Position numbers and translations under genes: made by a program | The notes under the pieces: model-generated | Told to the model about the DNA's origin: nothing | Seen by the model: only the letters and a program-made list of their open reading frames with translations | Databases searched by the model: none | Part shown: piece after piece, positions 45,753 to 55,070 of the stretch | How positions within the stretch are numbered: the first letter of the stretch is position 1 | Layout: each line of letters starts with the position of its first letter | NCBI GenBank assembly: GCA_019459455.1 | Contig: JAIBEX010000021.1 | Location: 407,576 to 471,575, forward strand | Source: Weeksellaceae bacterium | Lineage (GTDB): Bacteria; Bacteroidota; Bacteroidia; Flavobacteriales; Weeksellaceae | Length of the DNA: 64,000 bases | Direction: 5' to 3'

Positions 45753-47957
45753 ATGAAAACAAATACTGCCGATCTATCTAAGGAACTCAAGAAATATTTC
45801 GGCTTCTCAAAATTTAAGGGTCATCAGGAAGAAATTATACACACTTTATTAAATGGTAAGGATGTGTTTGTTCTGATGCCGACGGGGGGCGGAAAATCCC
45901 TATGTTACCAGCTACCCGCACTTATTTCTGAAGGAACGGCAATTGTAGTTTCCCCATTGATCGCCTTAATGAAAAACCAGGTGGATGCCGTGAACGGACT
46001 GTCTTCGGATGTTGGCGTGGCACATGTGCTTAATTCTTCCCTTAACAAAACCCAGACGAAACAGGTCTTTGATGATATTACCGCAGGAAGGACCAAACTT
46101 CTATACGTCGCACCCGAATCCTTGATTAAAGAGGAATACCTTGATTTCCTGAAGGACGTTAAGATTTCCTTTGTAGCAATTGATGAGGCTCACTGTATTT
46201 CGGAGTGGGGACACGATTTCCGGCCGGAATACCGCAACCTTAAACTCATCATCGATAAAATCGCCGATGTACCGGTCATTGCACTAACCGCCACGGCTAC
46301 TCCTAAGGTGCAGGACGATATTCAGAAAACATTGGGTATGTCTGATGCCCGGGTTTTCAAGGAGAGTTTTAACCGCCCCAATCTGTATTATGAGGTTCGT
46401 CCTAAGGTTAATGTTGATAAGGAAATTGTACGCTTCATCAATCAGCATAAAGGAAAATCAGGGATTGTTTACTGTCTGAGCCGCCGGAAGGTTGAGGAGT
46501 TTGCCCAGCTTTTACAGGTGAACGGAATTAATGCACTTCCATATCATGCGGGTCTGGACCAAAAGACCAGGGTCGCAAATCAGGATAAGTTTCTGATGGA
46601 AGATGCGGATGTAATCGTTGCAACCATTGCCTTTGGGATGGGAATTGATAAGCCGGATGTCCGCTTTGTGATTCATTATGATATCCCGAAATCGCTGGAG
46701 AGCTATTATCAGGAAACAGGCCGTGCGGGACGTGACGGAGGCGAAGGAATCTGTCTTGCGTTCTATGACCCGAAAGATATAGAAAAACTGGAAAAATTTC
46801 TGGCCCAGAAACCTGTTTCAGAACGCGAAATCGGACTTCAGCTTCTGAATGAGGTGGTGGGTTATGCCGAAACCTCCATGAGCCGCCGACAGTACATTTT
46901 ATACTATTTTGGGGAACAGTTTGATCCTGTAAGTGGAGCCGGTGCACAGATGTGTGACAATTTTGTAAATCCACCCAAACTGAAGGACGCGACCAAAGAA
47001 CTAAAAATGGTGCTGAGTCTAGTGAAGGACCTGGAAGAAAAATTCAAAACTAAGGATTTGATTTCGGTGATTGTTGGAAAGGAGAATTCCGTTACAAAAT
47101 CCTACAAGCTGGAAACCACGGCTCACTTCGGAATGGGCAGGAATGAATCGGAGAACTTTTGGAAATCCATTATTCGTCAGGCTACGGTACAGAACTACTT
47201 ACAGAAAGACATTGAAACCTATGGCGTCCTGAAAGTTACTGAAAAAGGGCTTAAAGTCGTGGAGGGAAAGGACAGAAATTCCTTTCTCATTGCAGAGGAC
47301 AGGCAATATGACCTAGCGCAGACCAAAGCGGACTCCGATCAGGTGCAGGTGCAGCAAAGTGGCGGCCTGGATCAGAATCTCTTCAACCAGCTGAAGGAGC
47401 TCCGGAAAACCGTAGCCAAAAAGTACGGAATTCCGCCTTATACGGTATTCATGGATCCCAGCCTGGAAGATATGACCGTTCAGTATCCGGTTAAGATTGA
47501 GGAAATAGGCAAGATTTATGGCGTAGGCGAAGGCAAAGCTAAGAAGTACGGGAAAGAGTTTGCCGATTTCATCAGCAAATATGTCGCCGAGAACAACATT
47601 GAACGCACCCAGGATATGGTGCTTAAACAGGTGGCCAATAAATCTTCGCACAAAGTCTTCATCATTCAGAGTACCGACAAGAAAATTGATCTGGAAGATA
47701 TCGCAAAGGCAAAGAATCTCAGCATGGACGACCTCTTGAAAGAGATGGAAAGCATCGTTTACCAGGGAACAAAGCTCAATATTGACTATTATATTGACGA
47801 AAATTTTGATGAAGATATTGTGGAAGAGTTCATGGATTTCATGAAAGAATCAGACAGCGACAGCATGAAGGTCCTTTTATCTGAATTCGGTGATGATTTA
47901 AGCGATGAGGAGGTCCGGATGCTGCGCATAAAATTCATTTCGGATGTCGCAAACTGA
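45753..47957 (+). CDS. recQ: RecQ-type DNA helicase
   Basis: 3'-5' superfamily 2 helicase of 734 residues in replication-fork repair and recombination. Walker A TGGGKS is near 45, DEAHC near 143, ALTATATP near 180 and the helicase C domain with YYQETGRAGRDG near 315. The RQC zinc-binding subdomain (about 377-404) has the expected frame, SRRQYILYYFGE and MCDNF, but lacks most zinc-ligand cysteines. A winged helix and an HRDC domain (about 545-620) follow, then an acidic extension of about 110 residues. Confidence 0.95.
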   Translation: MKTNTADLSKELKKYFGFSKFKGHQEEIIHTLLNGKDVFVLMPTGGGKSLCYQLPALISEGTAIVVSPLIALMKNQVDAVNGLSSDVGVAHVLNSSLNKTQTKQVFDDITAGRTKLLYVAPESLIKEEYLDFLKDVKISFVAIDEAHCISEWGHDFRPEYRNLKLIIDKIADVPVIALTATATPKVQDDIQKTLGMSDARVFKESFNRPNLYYEVRPKVNVDKEIVRFINQHKGKSGIVYCLSRRKVEEFAQLLQVNGINALPYHAGLDQKTRVANQDKFLMEDADVIVATIAFGMGIDKPDVRFVIHYDIPKSLESYYQETGRAGRDGGEGICLAFYDPKDIEKLEKFLAQKPVSEREIGLQLLNEVVGYAETSMSRRQYILYYFGEQFDPVSGAGAQMCDNFVNPPKLKDATKELKMVLSLVKDLEEKFKTKDLISVIVGKENSVTKSYKLETTAHFGMGRNESENFWKSIIRQATVQNYLQKDIETYGVLKVTEKGLKVVEGKDRNSFLIAEDRQYDLAQTKADSDQVQVQQSGGLDQNLFNQLKELRKTVAKKYGIPPYTVFMDPSLEDMTVQYPVKIEEIGKIYGVGEGKAKKYGKEFADFISKYVAENNIERTQDMVLKQVANKSSHKVFIIQSTDKKIDLEDIAKAKNLSMDDLLKEMESIVYQGTKLNIDYYIDENFDEDIVEEFMDFMKESDSDSMKVLLSEFGDDLSDEEVRMLRIKFISDVAN

Positions 47958-48129
47958 TTTGGTACCACCCTTAAAATTCTGTTAAGTTGCCTGATGTGCA
48001 CTGCGTTGATTTATTCAACAAATTGGTTAGCATTCAAAACCAACATTTTAGCAAATTCCTATGATTACACTCATACTTCCTTTCAAAAATTGTTAACTTT
48101 TAAAGTGTATAAAATATTTTTTGATTTGA

Positions 48130-48147
48130 TAGTCAGCCTGTTGACTA
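48130..48147. promoter_or_regulatory. Inverted repeat upstream of class II ribonucleotide reductase
   Basis: Perfect arms TAGTCA (48130-48135) and TGACTA (48142-48147) with a 6-nt spacer, about 70 nt before the start codon. It could be an operator or a small RNA hairpin. No match to a cobalamin riboswitch B12 box is apparent in the upstream region. Confidence 0.4.
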
Positions 48148-48216
48148 AAATTATTTGTTAACTTTTTTTTATTCAGATTATCTTCAGTAAATTTATTTCG
48201 TTAAAAAAACGATATA

Positions 48217-50763
48217 ATGGAGACAATAAAATTTGCTAAAAAATCACAAAGATTTACCTACGGTGATGCCTATACCAGCACTCTGGAATATTTTGAAGGG
48301 GACGATTTGGCCGCGAAAGTGTGGGTCAGTAAGTATGCACTGAAGGATTCGGAAGGTAATATCTATGAACAGACGCCAGACGATATGCACCGAAGGATTG
48401 CCGGTGAAATTGCAAGAATAGAGGCCAAATACCCTAATCCGCTTTCCCAAGAGGAAGTTTTCGGACTGATTAAAAAATTCAAATACATTATTCCTCAGGG
48501 AAGCCCAATGACGGGAATAGGGAATGATTTTCAGATTGCATCCCTTTCCAACTGTTTCGTTATCGGCAGCGGTACTGACAGTGATTCCTACGGAAGCATT
48601 ATGAAAATTGATGAGGAGCAGGTTCAGTTGATGAAAAGGCGCGGCGGTGTAGGTCATGACCTTTCCCATATCCGCCCGAAAGGTTCTCCTGTGAAAAACT
48701 CAGCATTGACTTCCACCGGCCTTGTTCCGTTTATGGAACGGTACTCCAATTCCACCCGTGAAGTAGCACAAGACGGCAGAAGAGGCGCTTTGATGCTCTC
48801 CGTTTCCGTAAACCATCCTGATTCCGAAGATTTTGTAAATGCTAAACTGGAGCAGGGCAAGATCACCGGCGCCAATATCTCGGTGCGGATCGATGATGAG
48901 TTTATGAAAGCCGTGGTTGGAAAGGCCCATTATGTTCAGAAATATCCGATTCACAGCAACAATCCGAAGTTCAGTAAAGAAATTAAAGCCACTGATCTTT
49001 GGGATAAGATCATCCACAATGCCTGGAAATCTGCCGAGCCCGGAGTACTCTTTTGGGACACGATTATCCATGAATCCTTACCGGATTGTTATGCCGATTT
49101 AGGTTACGAAACGGTTTCCACGAACCCGTGCGGCGAGATTCCGCTCTGTCCTTATGATTCCTGCAGACTTTTGGCGGTAAATCTGTTCTCTTATGTTGAA
49201 AATCCCTTTACCAGTAACGCAAAATTCAACTTTGATCTCTTTAAAGAGCACGTGGGATCTGCCCAAAGGATGATGGACGATATTATCGACCTCGAAATGG
49301 AAAAAATAGACGCCATTTTATTAAAAATTGATGCCGATCCTGAAGCTGATGAGATTAAGGCTACCGAAAGAAACCTCTGGCTGAAAATTAAGAAGAAAAC
49401 AATCGAGGGCCGCAGAACCGGAGTCGGAATTACGGCGGAAGGGGATATGCTGGCTGCTTTAAACATTCAGTACGGCAGTAAAGACGGCAATGAATTTTCT
49501 ACTTTGGTCCATAAAACCTTAGCACTCGCGGCGTACCGTTCATCGGTTATAATGGCGAAAGAGAGAGGTGCTTTTGCAATTTATGATGCAAAAAGGGAAG
49601 AGAAAAATCCGTTTATACTCAGGATGAAGGAAGCCGATCCGCAGCTATATACCGACATGAAAAAATTCGGCAGAAGAAATATAGCCTTACTGACAATCGC
49701 CCCTACAGGAAGCACCTCGCTGATGTCTCAGACTACTTCGGGCATTGAACCCGTATTCCTTCCCGTATACAAAAGACGCAGAAAAGTAAATCCAAATGAT
49801 CGGGACATCCGGGTTGATTTTGTAGATGAAACTGGGGATTCATGGGAGGAATACATCGTCTTTCACCACCGCTTTAAGGAATGGATGGAAGCGAGCGGTA
49901 TCGATACAGACAGAAAGTATACGCAGGAAGAAATCAATAAGATCATTGAGATTTCACCATATTATAAAGCCACCTCCAATGATGTGGACTGGCTAAGCAA
50001 GGTGGAGATGCAGGGCGCCATACAGAAATGGGTGGACCATTCCATTTCGGTGACGATTAATATCCCTCACGACGCCACGGAAGAACTCGTGAACCAACTC
50101 TATATCAAAGCCTGGGAAGTAGGCTGCAAAGGTGTTACCGTGTACCGTGATGGGTCGCGTTCAGGAGTTTTGATTTCCAATGAAGAAAAGAAAGAGGAAA
50201 CTTCGGTCCACACCACGTTCCCAACCAAAAGGCCACAGGTTTTAGAGGCTGAAATTGTCCGGTTCCAGAATAACAAAGACAAATGGATTGCTTTTGTGGG
50301 ATTGATCGACAAAAAACCTTATGAAATCTTTACTGGATTGGCCGATGATGAAGAAGGAATTGCCCTTCCGCGTTGGGTAAACGAAGGCCTGATTATCAAA
50401 AACCGGGATGAGGACGGAAAATCAAGATACGATTTCCAGTTCACAAACCTTAGGGGTTATAAAACCACAATTGAGGGGCTTTCGCACAAGTTCAATCCGG
50501 AATTCTGGAACTATGCGAAACTGATTTCGGGCACGTTAAGACAGGGAATGCCGATTGAAAATGTGGTCGAACTCATCAACCGCCTTGAACTCGATTCCGA
50601 ATCCATCAACAACTGGAAAGCTGGCGTTGCCCGTGCGTTGAAACGGTATATCGCCGACGGGACTGAAGCAGGAGGAAAATGTTCGAATTGCGGCTCCGAT
50701 CAGGTCGTTTACCAGGAAGGGTGTCTGATCTGTAAGAATTGCGGAAGTTCTAAATGTGGATAA
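48217..50763 (+). CDS. nrdJ: Adenosylcobalamin-dependent (class II) ribonucleoside reductase
   Basis: Enzyme of 848 residues that reduces ribonucleotides to deoxyribonucleotides using a radical generated from adenosylcobalamin, independent of O2. Visible are SNCFVIGSGTDSD near 110, the catalytic NPCGEIPLCPYDSC near 302 with its cysteines, PTGSTSLMSQTTSGIEP near 496, and a C-terminal cysteine-rich tail (CSNCG, then CLICKNCGSSKC), the thioredoxin-accessible redox shuttle. Depends on vitamin B12; a cobalamin adenosyltransferase begins at 63709. Typical class II length; single gene. Confidence 0.94.
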   Translation: METIKFAKKSQRFTYGDAYTSTLEYFEGDDLAAKVWVSKYALKDSEGNIYEQTPDDMHRRIAGEIARIEAKYPNPLSQEEVFGLIKKFKYIIPQGSPMTGIGNDFQIASLSNCFVIGSGTDSDSYGSIMKIDEEQVQLMKRRGGVGHDLSHIRPKGSPVKNSALTSTGLVPFMERYSNSTREVAQDGRRGALMLSVSVNHPDSEDFVNAKLEQGKITGANISVRIDDEFMKAVVGKAHYVQKYPIHSNNPKFSKEIKATDLWDKIIHNAWKSAEPGVLFWDTIIHESLPDCYADLGYETVSTNPCGEIPLCPYDSCRLLAVNLFSYVENPFTSNAKFNFDLFKEHVGSAQRMMDDIIDLEMEKIDAILLKIDADPEADEIKATERNLWLKIKKKTIEGRRTGVGITAEGDMLAALNIQYGSKDGNEFSTLVHKTLALAAYRSSVIMAKERGAFAIYDAKREEKNPFILRMKEADPQLYTDMKKFGRRNIALLTIAPTGSTSLMSQTTSGIEPVFLPVYKRRRKVNPNDRDIRVDFVDETGDSWEEYIVFHHRFKEWMEASGIDTDRKYTQEEINKIIEISPYYKATSNDVDWLSKVEMQGAIQKWVDHSISVTINIPHDATEELVNQLYIKAWEVGCKGVTVYRDGSRSGVLISNEEKKEETSVHTTFPTKRPQVLEAEIVRFQNNKDKWIAFVGLIDKKPYEIFTGLADDEEGIALPRWVNEGLIIKNRDEDGKSRYDFQFTNLRGYKTTIEGLSHKFNPEFWNYAKLISGTLRQGMPIENVVELINRLELDSESINNWKAGVARALKRYIADGTEAGGKCSNCGSDQVVYQEGCLICKNCGSSKCG

Positions 50764-50814
50764 ACCAGTACCAAAATCTCCCGATACCATACAATCCGCA
50801 CCCAAAAATTTTCG

Positions 50815-50822
50815 TATTTTTG
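50815..50822 (+). promoter_or_regulatory. -7 box of lpd
   Basis: TATTTTTG, 38 nt before the start codon. Confidence 0.55.
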
Positions 50823-50860
50823 TGCCACTTTAATTTTAAATAAATCAAACAAAAATAAAG

Positions 50861-52264
50861 ATGAGTCAATTCGATGTTACCGTTATCGGTTCCGGTCCCG
50901 GAGGTTATGTTGCGGCAATCCGCTGCGCACAGTTAGGGTTAAAAACCGCCATTATTGAGAAGTATTCTGTGATGGGTGGAACGTGCCTGAATGTGGGATG
51001 TATTCCCTCCAAAGCACTTCTGGACAGTTCTGAACATTTCGAAAACGCCAAACATAGCTTTGCGGACCATGGAATCATCATTAACGAACCCAAGGCCGAC
51101 CTGGCCAGAATGGTTGCCAGAAAGGATGAAGTGGTGGACCAGACAACGAAAGGAATTAAGTTTTTAATGGACAAGAACAATATCACCGTTTTTGAAGGTG
51201 TTGGTAGTTTCGAATCAGCGACCCAGGTTAAAGTGACCAAAAACGACGGTTCAACCGAAACCATTGACTCAAAATATACAATTATAGCGACGGGTTCAAA
51301 ACCAAGTTCGCTGCCTTTCATCACTTTGGATAAAGAAAGAGTAATCACTTCCACGGAAGCTTTGAACCTTAAGGAAATTCCGAAACATTTGGTCGTTATC
51401 GGCGGCGGTGTGATCGGTCTGGAGCTCGGTTCTGTATACAAGAGACTGGGTTCCGAAGTGACTGTGGTTGAGTTTATGGATAAGATTATCCCAACAATGG
51501 ACGGTTCATTATCAAAAGAGTTAAACAAGGTCTTAAGAAAGCAGGGAATGAAATTCATGCTTTCCACCGCGGTTCAGGCAGTGGAAAGAAATGGGGCGAC
51601 CATAAAAGTGACCGCAAAAGATAAAAAAGGTGCCGAAGTTGTGGTTGAAGGCGATTATGTTTTGGTTTCAGTGGGCAGAAAACCGTTTACCGACGGTCTT
51701 GCTGTTGAAAAAGCCGGCGTTGACCTGGATGAAAGAGGAAGGGTGAAAGTAAACCAACACCTTCAGACCAATGTTTCCAATATTTATGCGGTTGGTGATG
51801 TGGTTGTAGGTCCAATGCTTGCACACAAGGCATCTGAGGAAGGCGTTTTGGTTGCCGAGCAGATTGCAGGACAGAAACCGCACATCAATTATAACCTGAT
51901 TCCGGGTGTCGTGTACACCTGGCCGGAAGTTGCTGCCGTTGGAAAAACGGAAGAGCAGCTGAAAGCGGAAGGCGTTGCCATCAAAGTCGGAAATTTCCCG
52001 ATGAGAGCCTTAGGAAGAAGTCGTGCATCAGGAGACGTTGACGGTTTCGTGAAAATCATCGCAGATGAGAAGACCGACGAAATTCTGGGTGTTCACATGA
52101 TTGGAGCCAGGGCAGCCGATATGATCGCTGCAGCCGTAACCGCCATGGAATACCGCGCAAGTGCCGAAGATATCTCAAGAATGTCACACGCACATCCAAC
52201 TTTTGCTGAAGCTATTAAGGAAGCGGCCCTGGATGCTACAGGAAAAATTGCACTGCATATGTAA
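50861..52264 (+). CDS. lpdA: Dihydrolipoyl dehydrogenase
   Basis: FAD/NAD-dependent disulfide oxidoreductase of 467 residues, the E3 subunit of 2-oxo acid dehydrogenase complexes, reoxidising dihydrolipoamide. GSGPGGYVAAIR near residue 9 binds FAD, the redox disulfide is in GGTCLNVGCIPSK near 39-51, GGGVIGLELG near 183 binds NAD and HAHPTFAEA near 442 holds the catalytic His-Glu pair. No E1/E2 genes are adjacent. Confidence 0.96.
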   Translation: MSQFDVTVIGSGPGGYVAAIRCAQLGLKTAIIEKYSVMGGTCLNVGCIPSKALLDSSEHFENAKHSFADHGIIINEPKADLARMVARKDEVVDQTTKGIKFLMDKNNITVFEGVGSFESATQVKVTKNDGSTETIDSKYTIIATGSKPSSLPFITLDKERVITSTEALNLKEIPKHLVVIGGGVIGLELGSVYKRLGSEVTVVEFMDKIIPTMDGSLSKELNKVLRKQGMKFMLSTAVQAVERNGATIKVTAKDKKGAEVVVEGDYVLVSVGRKPFTDGLAVEKAGVDLDERGRVKVNQHLQTNVSNIYAVGDVVVGPMLAHKASEEGVLVAEQIAGQKPHINYNLIPGVVYTWPEVAAVGKTEEQLKAEGVAIKVGNFPMRALGRSRASGDVDGFVKIIADEKTDEILGVHMIGARAADMIAAAVTAMEYRASAEDISRMSHAHPTFAEAIKEAALDATGKIALHM

Positions 52265-52310
52265 AATACACGCGGTGCCGCATAGCGGGCTGTCCGGGTT
52301 CAAAATAATA

Positions 52311-52346
52311 AATGCTGTAAAACCCTGGTTTTGCAGCATTTTCTTT
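52311..52346. terminator. Bidirectional terminator between lpd and radical SAM gene
   Basis: 14-bp stem with one wobble: AATGCTGTAAAACC (52311-52324) and GGTTTTGCAGCATT (52327-52340), with A- and T-rich flanks. Confidence 0.8.
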
Positions 52347-52371
52347 TAGGGTATTTCCAATCCCACTAATT

Positions 52372-54567
52372 TTACAACATCAGAATGATTCCATTCTCTC
52401 TGAGTTTCTGCAGCGGCTTTGAAAACCAGAAGATATCAAAGTCCTCAAATTGTTCCTCAAACTCGTTTTTAAGTTCCTGAAGGGTAATTTTTCGGGGATT
52501 ATCGATGGAAAACTCTGCAAGGATGTTCATCAGCCATTCCGCTTTTTCTCTTTCGAGTTCAATTTTCACAATATTGGTTTTTAAATGGAAGGTGAGTTGT
52601 GTAAACGCGGACGAATTTCCTTTTCTTGTTTTGATGTAGTGCTCGGCCAGGGCATTTTTATCCGGAAAAATAAGCTTTGAATTTCCTTTGAATGCGAGCG
52701 TTTCTTCGCGAAGCAGACAGTCGTGAATATAATCGGGAGGAATGGTGGTCTGGGGGATTTTAAAACCGAACCAGTCCTGCAGCGGAAGATCGAAATTGAT
52801 TCCGTGCATATAGTTGAACAGTGATTTCTTCAGCCCCGCACTGAATCGGCTGTGGTCAATTCCTGTAGTATCGGTAAACTGAATATCGTTGTTTGCAAAC
52901 ACAATTTCCTTTGTTAACGGTTCAACCCCAAATTCTTCCGGATTTTTTCCGATAGGTGAGTGGGCTGTCATCGCAAACTGATGCCAGAAGCCACTCTGTA
53001 TAATGCCCATCTCAAAAAGCTGCCGCACCATTTCCAGGGAATCCACCGTTTCCTGTATGGTTTGTGTCGGAAAACCGTACATGAGGTACGAATGCACCAT
53101 GATGCCTGCCTCGGTGAAGTTTCCCGTCACCTTTGCGACCTGTTCTACGGAAACGCCTTTTTCAATGAGTTTTAGCAGCCGGTCGCTGGCTACTTCGAGT
53201 CCACCGGAGACGGCTATACAGCCAGAAAGCTTCAGTAAAAAGCAGAGATCGCGGCTGAAGCTTTTTTCAAACCGGATATTCGTCCACCACGTCACCACGA
53301 GTTTCCGGCGCAGTATTTCCAGTGCCACTTCTCTCATCAGCGCAGGCGGTGCTGCTTCATCAACAAAATGAAAGCCGGATTCCCCCGTCTGCGCGATCAG
53401 AGACTCCATACGGTCCACCAAAATCTTCGCGGAAACAGGTTCGTACGTTTTGATATAATCCAGGGAAATATCGCAGAAGGTGCATTTTCCCCAATAGCAA
53501 CCATGCGCCATCGTGAGTTTGTTCCACCTGCCGTCGCTCCATAGACTGTGCATCGGATTTGCCACTTCTATGACGGAGATATACCGGTCCAGGGGCAGGT
53601 CACTGTAGTCAGGAGTTCCTGTGAAAGCCAGCTTATAATCTGGTCGGGGTGAATTGTTCAGATACGTCACTTCCCCGTCCTTCAGCATAAATGTCCTTTT
53701 AGACAGAGCTACCGCACCTTCAGCTGGCTGACAAATGTTTTCATAGATCAGTTCAATGGGAAGTTCGCCGTCATCAAGTGTAATGAAATCAAAGAATTCG
53801 AACACCCTTTGGTCCTTCAGTTCCCTTAATTCAGTATTCGGAAAACCGCCGCCCATTGCTGTTCTAATTTGTGGGTGGTTTAGTTTTATGAACTGTGCAG
53901 CTTTGAATGCAGAATACAAATTCCCCGGAAAGGGCACTGAAAAACAGACAATTTTTGGCTGCGCCGTTTCAATTTTCTCCTGCAGGATTTTTAACGTTAA
54001 CTGATCAGTAAAAGTTGGTGGACTGTTCAGTTTGGAATACAGCTCATCAAACGTATTTGCGCTTTGCCCAATGCGTTCCGCATACCTGCTGAATCCGAAA
54101 TCTGCATCAATATTTTCAACGATATAATCTGAAATATCTTCCAGATACAGGGTTGCAAGATGCTTGGCTTTGTCCTGCATGCCCATATTTCCAAAGGCGA
54201 ATTCCATATCATCAAGCTGATTGAAACGGGACGATTCGGGCAGGAAGTTCATGCTGCAGATCTGTCTGGCGAGTGTTGGGTTTTTATTCTGGAGGAAAAG
54301 TACCACCTGGTCAACTGTTTTCAGGTATTCTTCCCTTAAAGCAAAAATTCGTTTGCTATTTTCCGAAGAATGCTGCAGGTCTGGATTGTGGGAAAACACT
54401 TTACGTAGACCTTCTTGGGAAAAGAGCTCCAGTATGACTTCAATCCCCAAATCCATCTGACAGGAGGAGATGTTCCGCGTGTTCAGAAACCCTTTAAGAT
54501 AAGCCGTAGCCGGATAGGGGGTGTTGAGCTGGGTAAAAGGGGGAGTAATGAGCAGGAGATCTATCAA
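52372..54567 (-). CDS. Radical SAM protein with N-terminal cobalamin-binding-like domain
   Basis: Protein of 731 residues. The N-terminal region (LLITPPFTQLNTPYPATAYLKG) is like the B12-binding domains of class B radical SAM enzymes, but no DxHxxG motif is seen, so cobalamin binding is uncertain. The cluster motif HGCYWGKCTFCD near residue 354 has four residues between the first two cysteines. An SPASM-free TIM-barrel core and a C-terminal helical domain follow. The start codon appears to be TTG at 54567 after a TAAATTTG box. The reaction is unknown; methylation or carbon rearrangement is typical of the class. Confidence 0.88.
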   Translation of the reverse strand: MIDLLLITPPFTQLNTPYPATAYLKGFLNTRNISSCQMDLGIEVILELFSQEGLRKVFSHNPDLQHSSENSKRIFALREEYLKTVDQVVLFLQNKNPTLARQICSMNFLPESSRFNQLDDMEFAFGNMGMQDKAKHLATLYLEDISDYIVENIDADFGFSRYAERIGQSANTFDELYSKLNSPPTFTDQLTLKILQEKIETAQPKIVCFSVPFPGNLYSAFKAAQFIKLNHPQIRTAMGGGFPNTELRELKDQRVFEFFDFITLDDGELPIELIYENICQPAEGAVALSKRTFMLKDGEVTYLNNSPRPDYKLAFTGTPDYSDLPLDRYISVIEVANPMHSLWSDGRWNKLTMAHGCYWGKCTFCDISLDYIKTYEPVSAKILVDRMESLIAQTGESGFHFVDEAAPPALMREVALEILRRKLVVTWWTNIRFEKSFSRDLCFLLKLSGCIAVSGGLEVASDRLLKLIEKGVSVEQVAKVTGNFTEAGIMVHSYLMYGFPTQTIQETVDSLEMVRQLFEMGIIQSGFWHQFAMTAHSPIGKNPEEFGVEPLTKEIVFANNDIQFTDTTGIDHSRFSAGLKKSLFNYMHGINFDLPLQDWFGFKIPQTTIPPDYIHDCLLREETLAFKGNSKLIFPDKNALAEHYIKTRKGNSSAFTQLTFHLKTNIVKIELEREKAEWLMNILAEFSIDNPRKITLQELKNEFEEQFEDFDIFWFSKPLQKLRENGIILML

Positions 54568-54580
54568 GAATTCTTTTTTG

Positions 54581-54588
54581 CAAATTTA
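54581..54588 (-). promoter_or_regulatory. -7 box of radical SAM gene
   Basis: TAAATTTG on the minus strand, 13 nt before the TTG start. Confidence 0.5.
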
Positions 54589-54819
54589 TCTAAATATTGG
54601 GAATGTGGCGTAAGCTTATGGAATTAACCGAATACCGTACGCTATGAAGACTCTGTGATGTACCCATAACTTGAATACGTAAATGGTTACAGTAAAAATC
54701 AATAGAAAGCATGTATTCCGGAATATCAGAGCACCGACAACTAACATCACTCATTACTAATGCAGGTTTAAGGTTCTCATATTTGAAATTTATCGCTAAT
54801 TTTACAGAAATGACGTGTA

Positions 54820-55014
54820 ATGAACCAAAACAGTTCAGGACCTTTGAAGGACGGAGATTTGTGTAAAGTTACCGCCGGAACACATAAAGGAAAATCAGGA
54901 ACCGTACAGGACCTCCATCTGAGCAAAACAGGTCACCTCACCATCACTGTGCTGCAGGAAAACGGCACCCGTTTTAAAACGTTGGGGAAAAATGTAGAAG
55001 TGGCCCGGAAGTGA
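54820..55014 (+). CDS. Small KOW-domain protein
   Basis: Protein of 64 residues, almost all of it one KOW motif (GDLCKVTAGTHKGKSGTVQDL near 12-32) as in NusG and ribosomal proteins L24/L26, followed by two strands. It may bind RNA or a ribosome/RNA polymerase surface. It is too short to be a standard NusG or ribosomal protein. The stop is 56 nt before the hemerythrin gene start. Confidence 0.78.
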   Translation: MNQNSSGPLKDGDLCKVTAGTHKGKSGTVQDLHLSKTGHLTITVLQENGTRFKTLGKNVEVARK

Positions 55015-55070
55015 CCTACCGGATCCGGCATCGGTCTCACAATTTAAGCATACCCTTTACACCAGATAAT

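Noticed and set aside
47958-48216. Possible cobalamin riboswitch before the class II ribonucleotide reductase
   Set aside because: No B12-box-like sequence or paired core could be found by eye; only a short inverted repeat is present. An Rfam scan would settle it.
55011-55070. Upstream extension of the hemerythrin gene overlapping the KOW gene
   Set aside because: Conserved sequence starts at MKRNPN; the extension is not similar to known HHE proteins.
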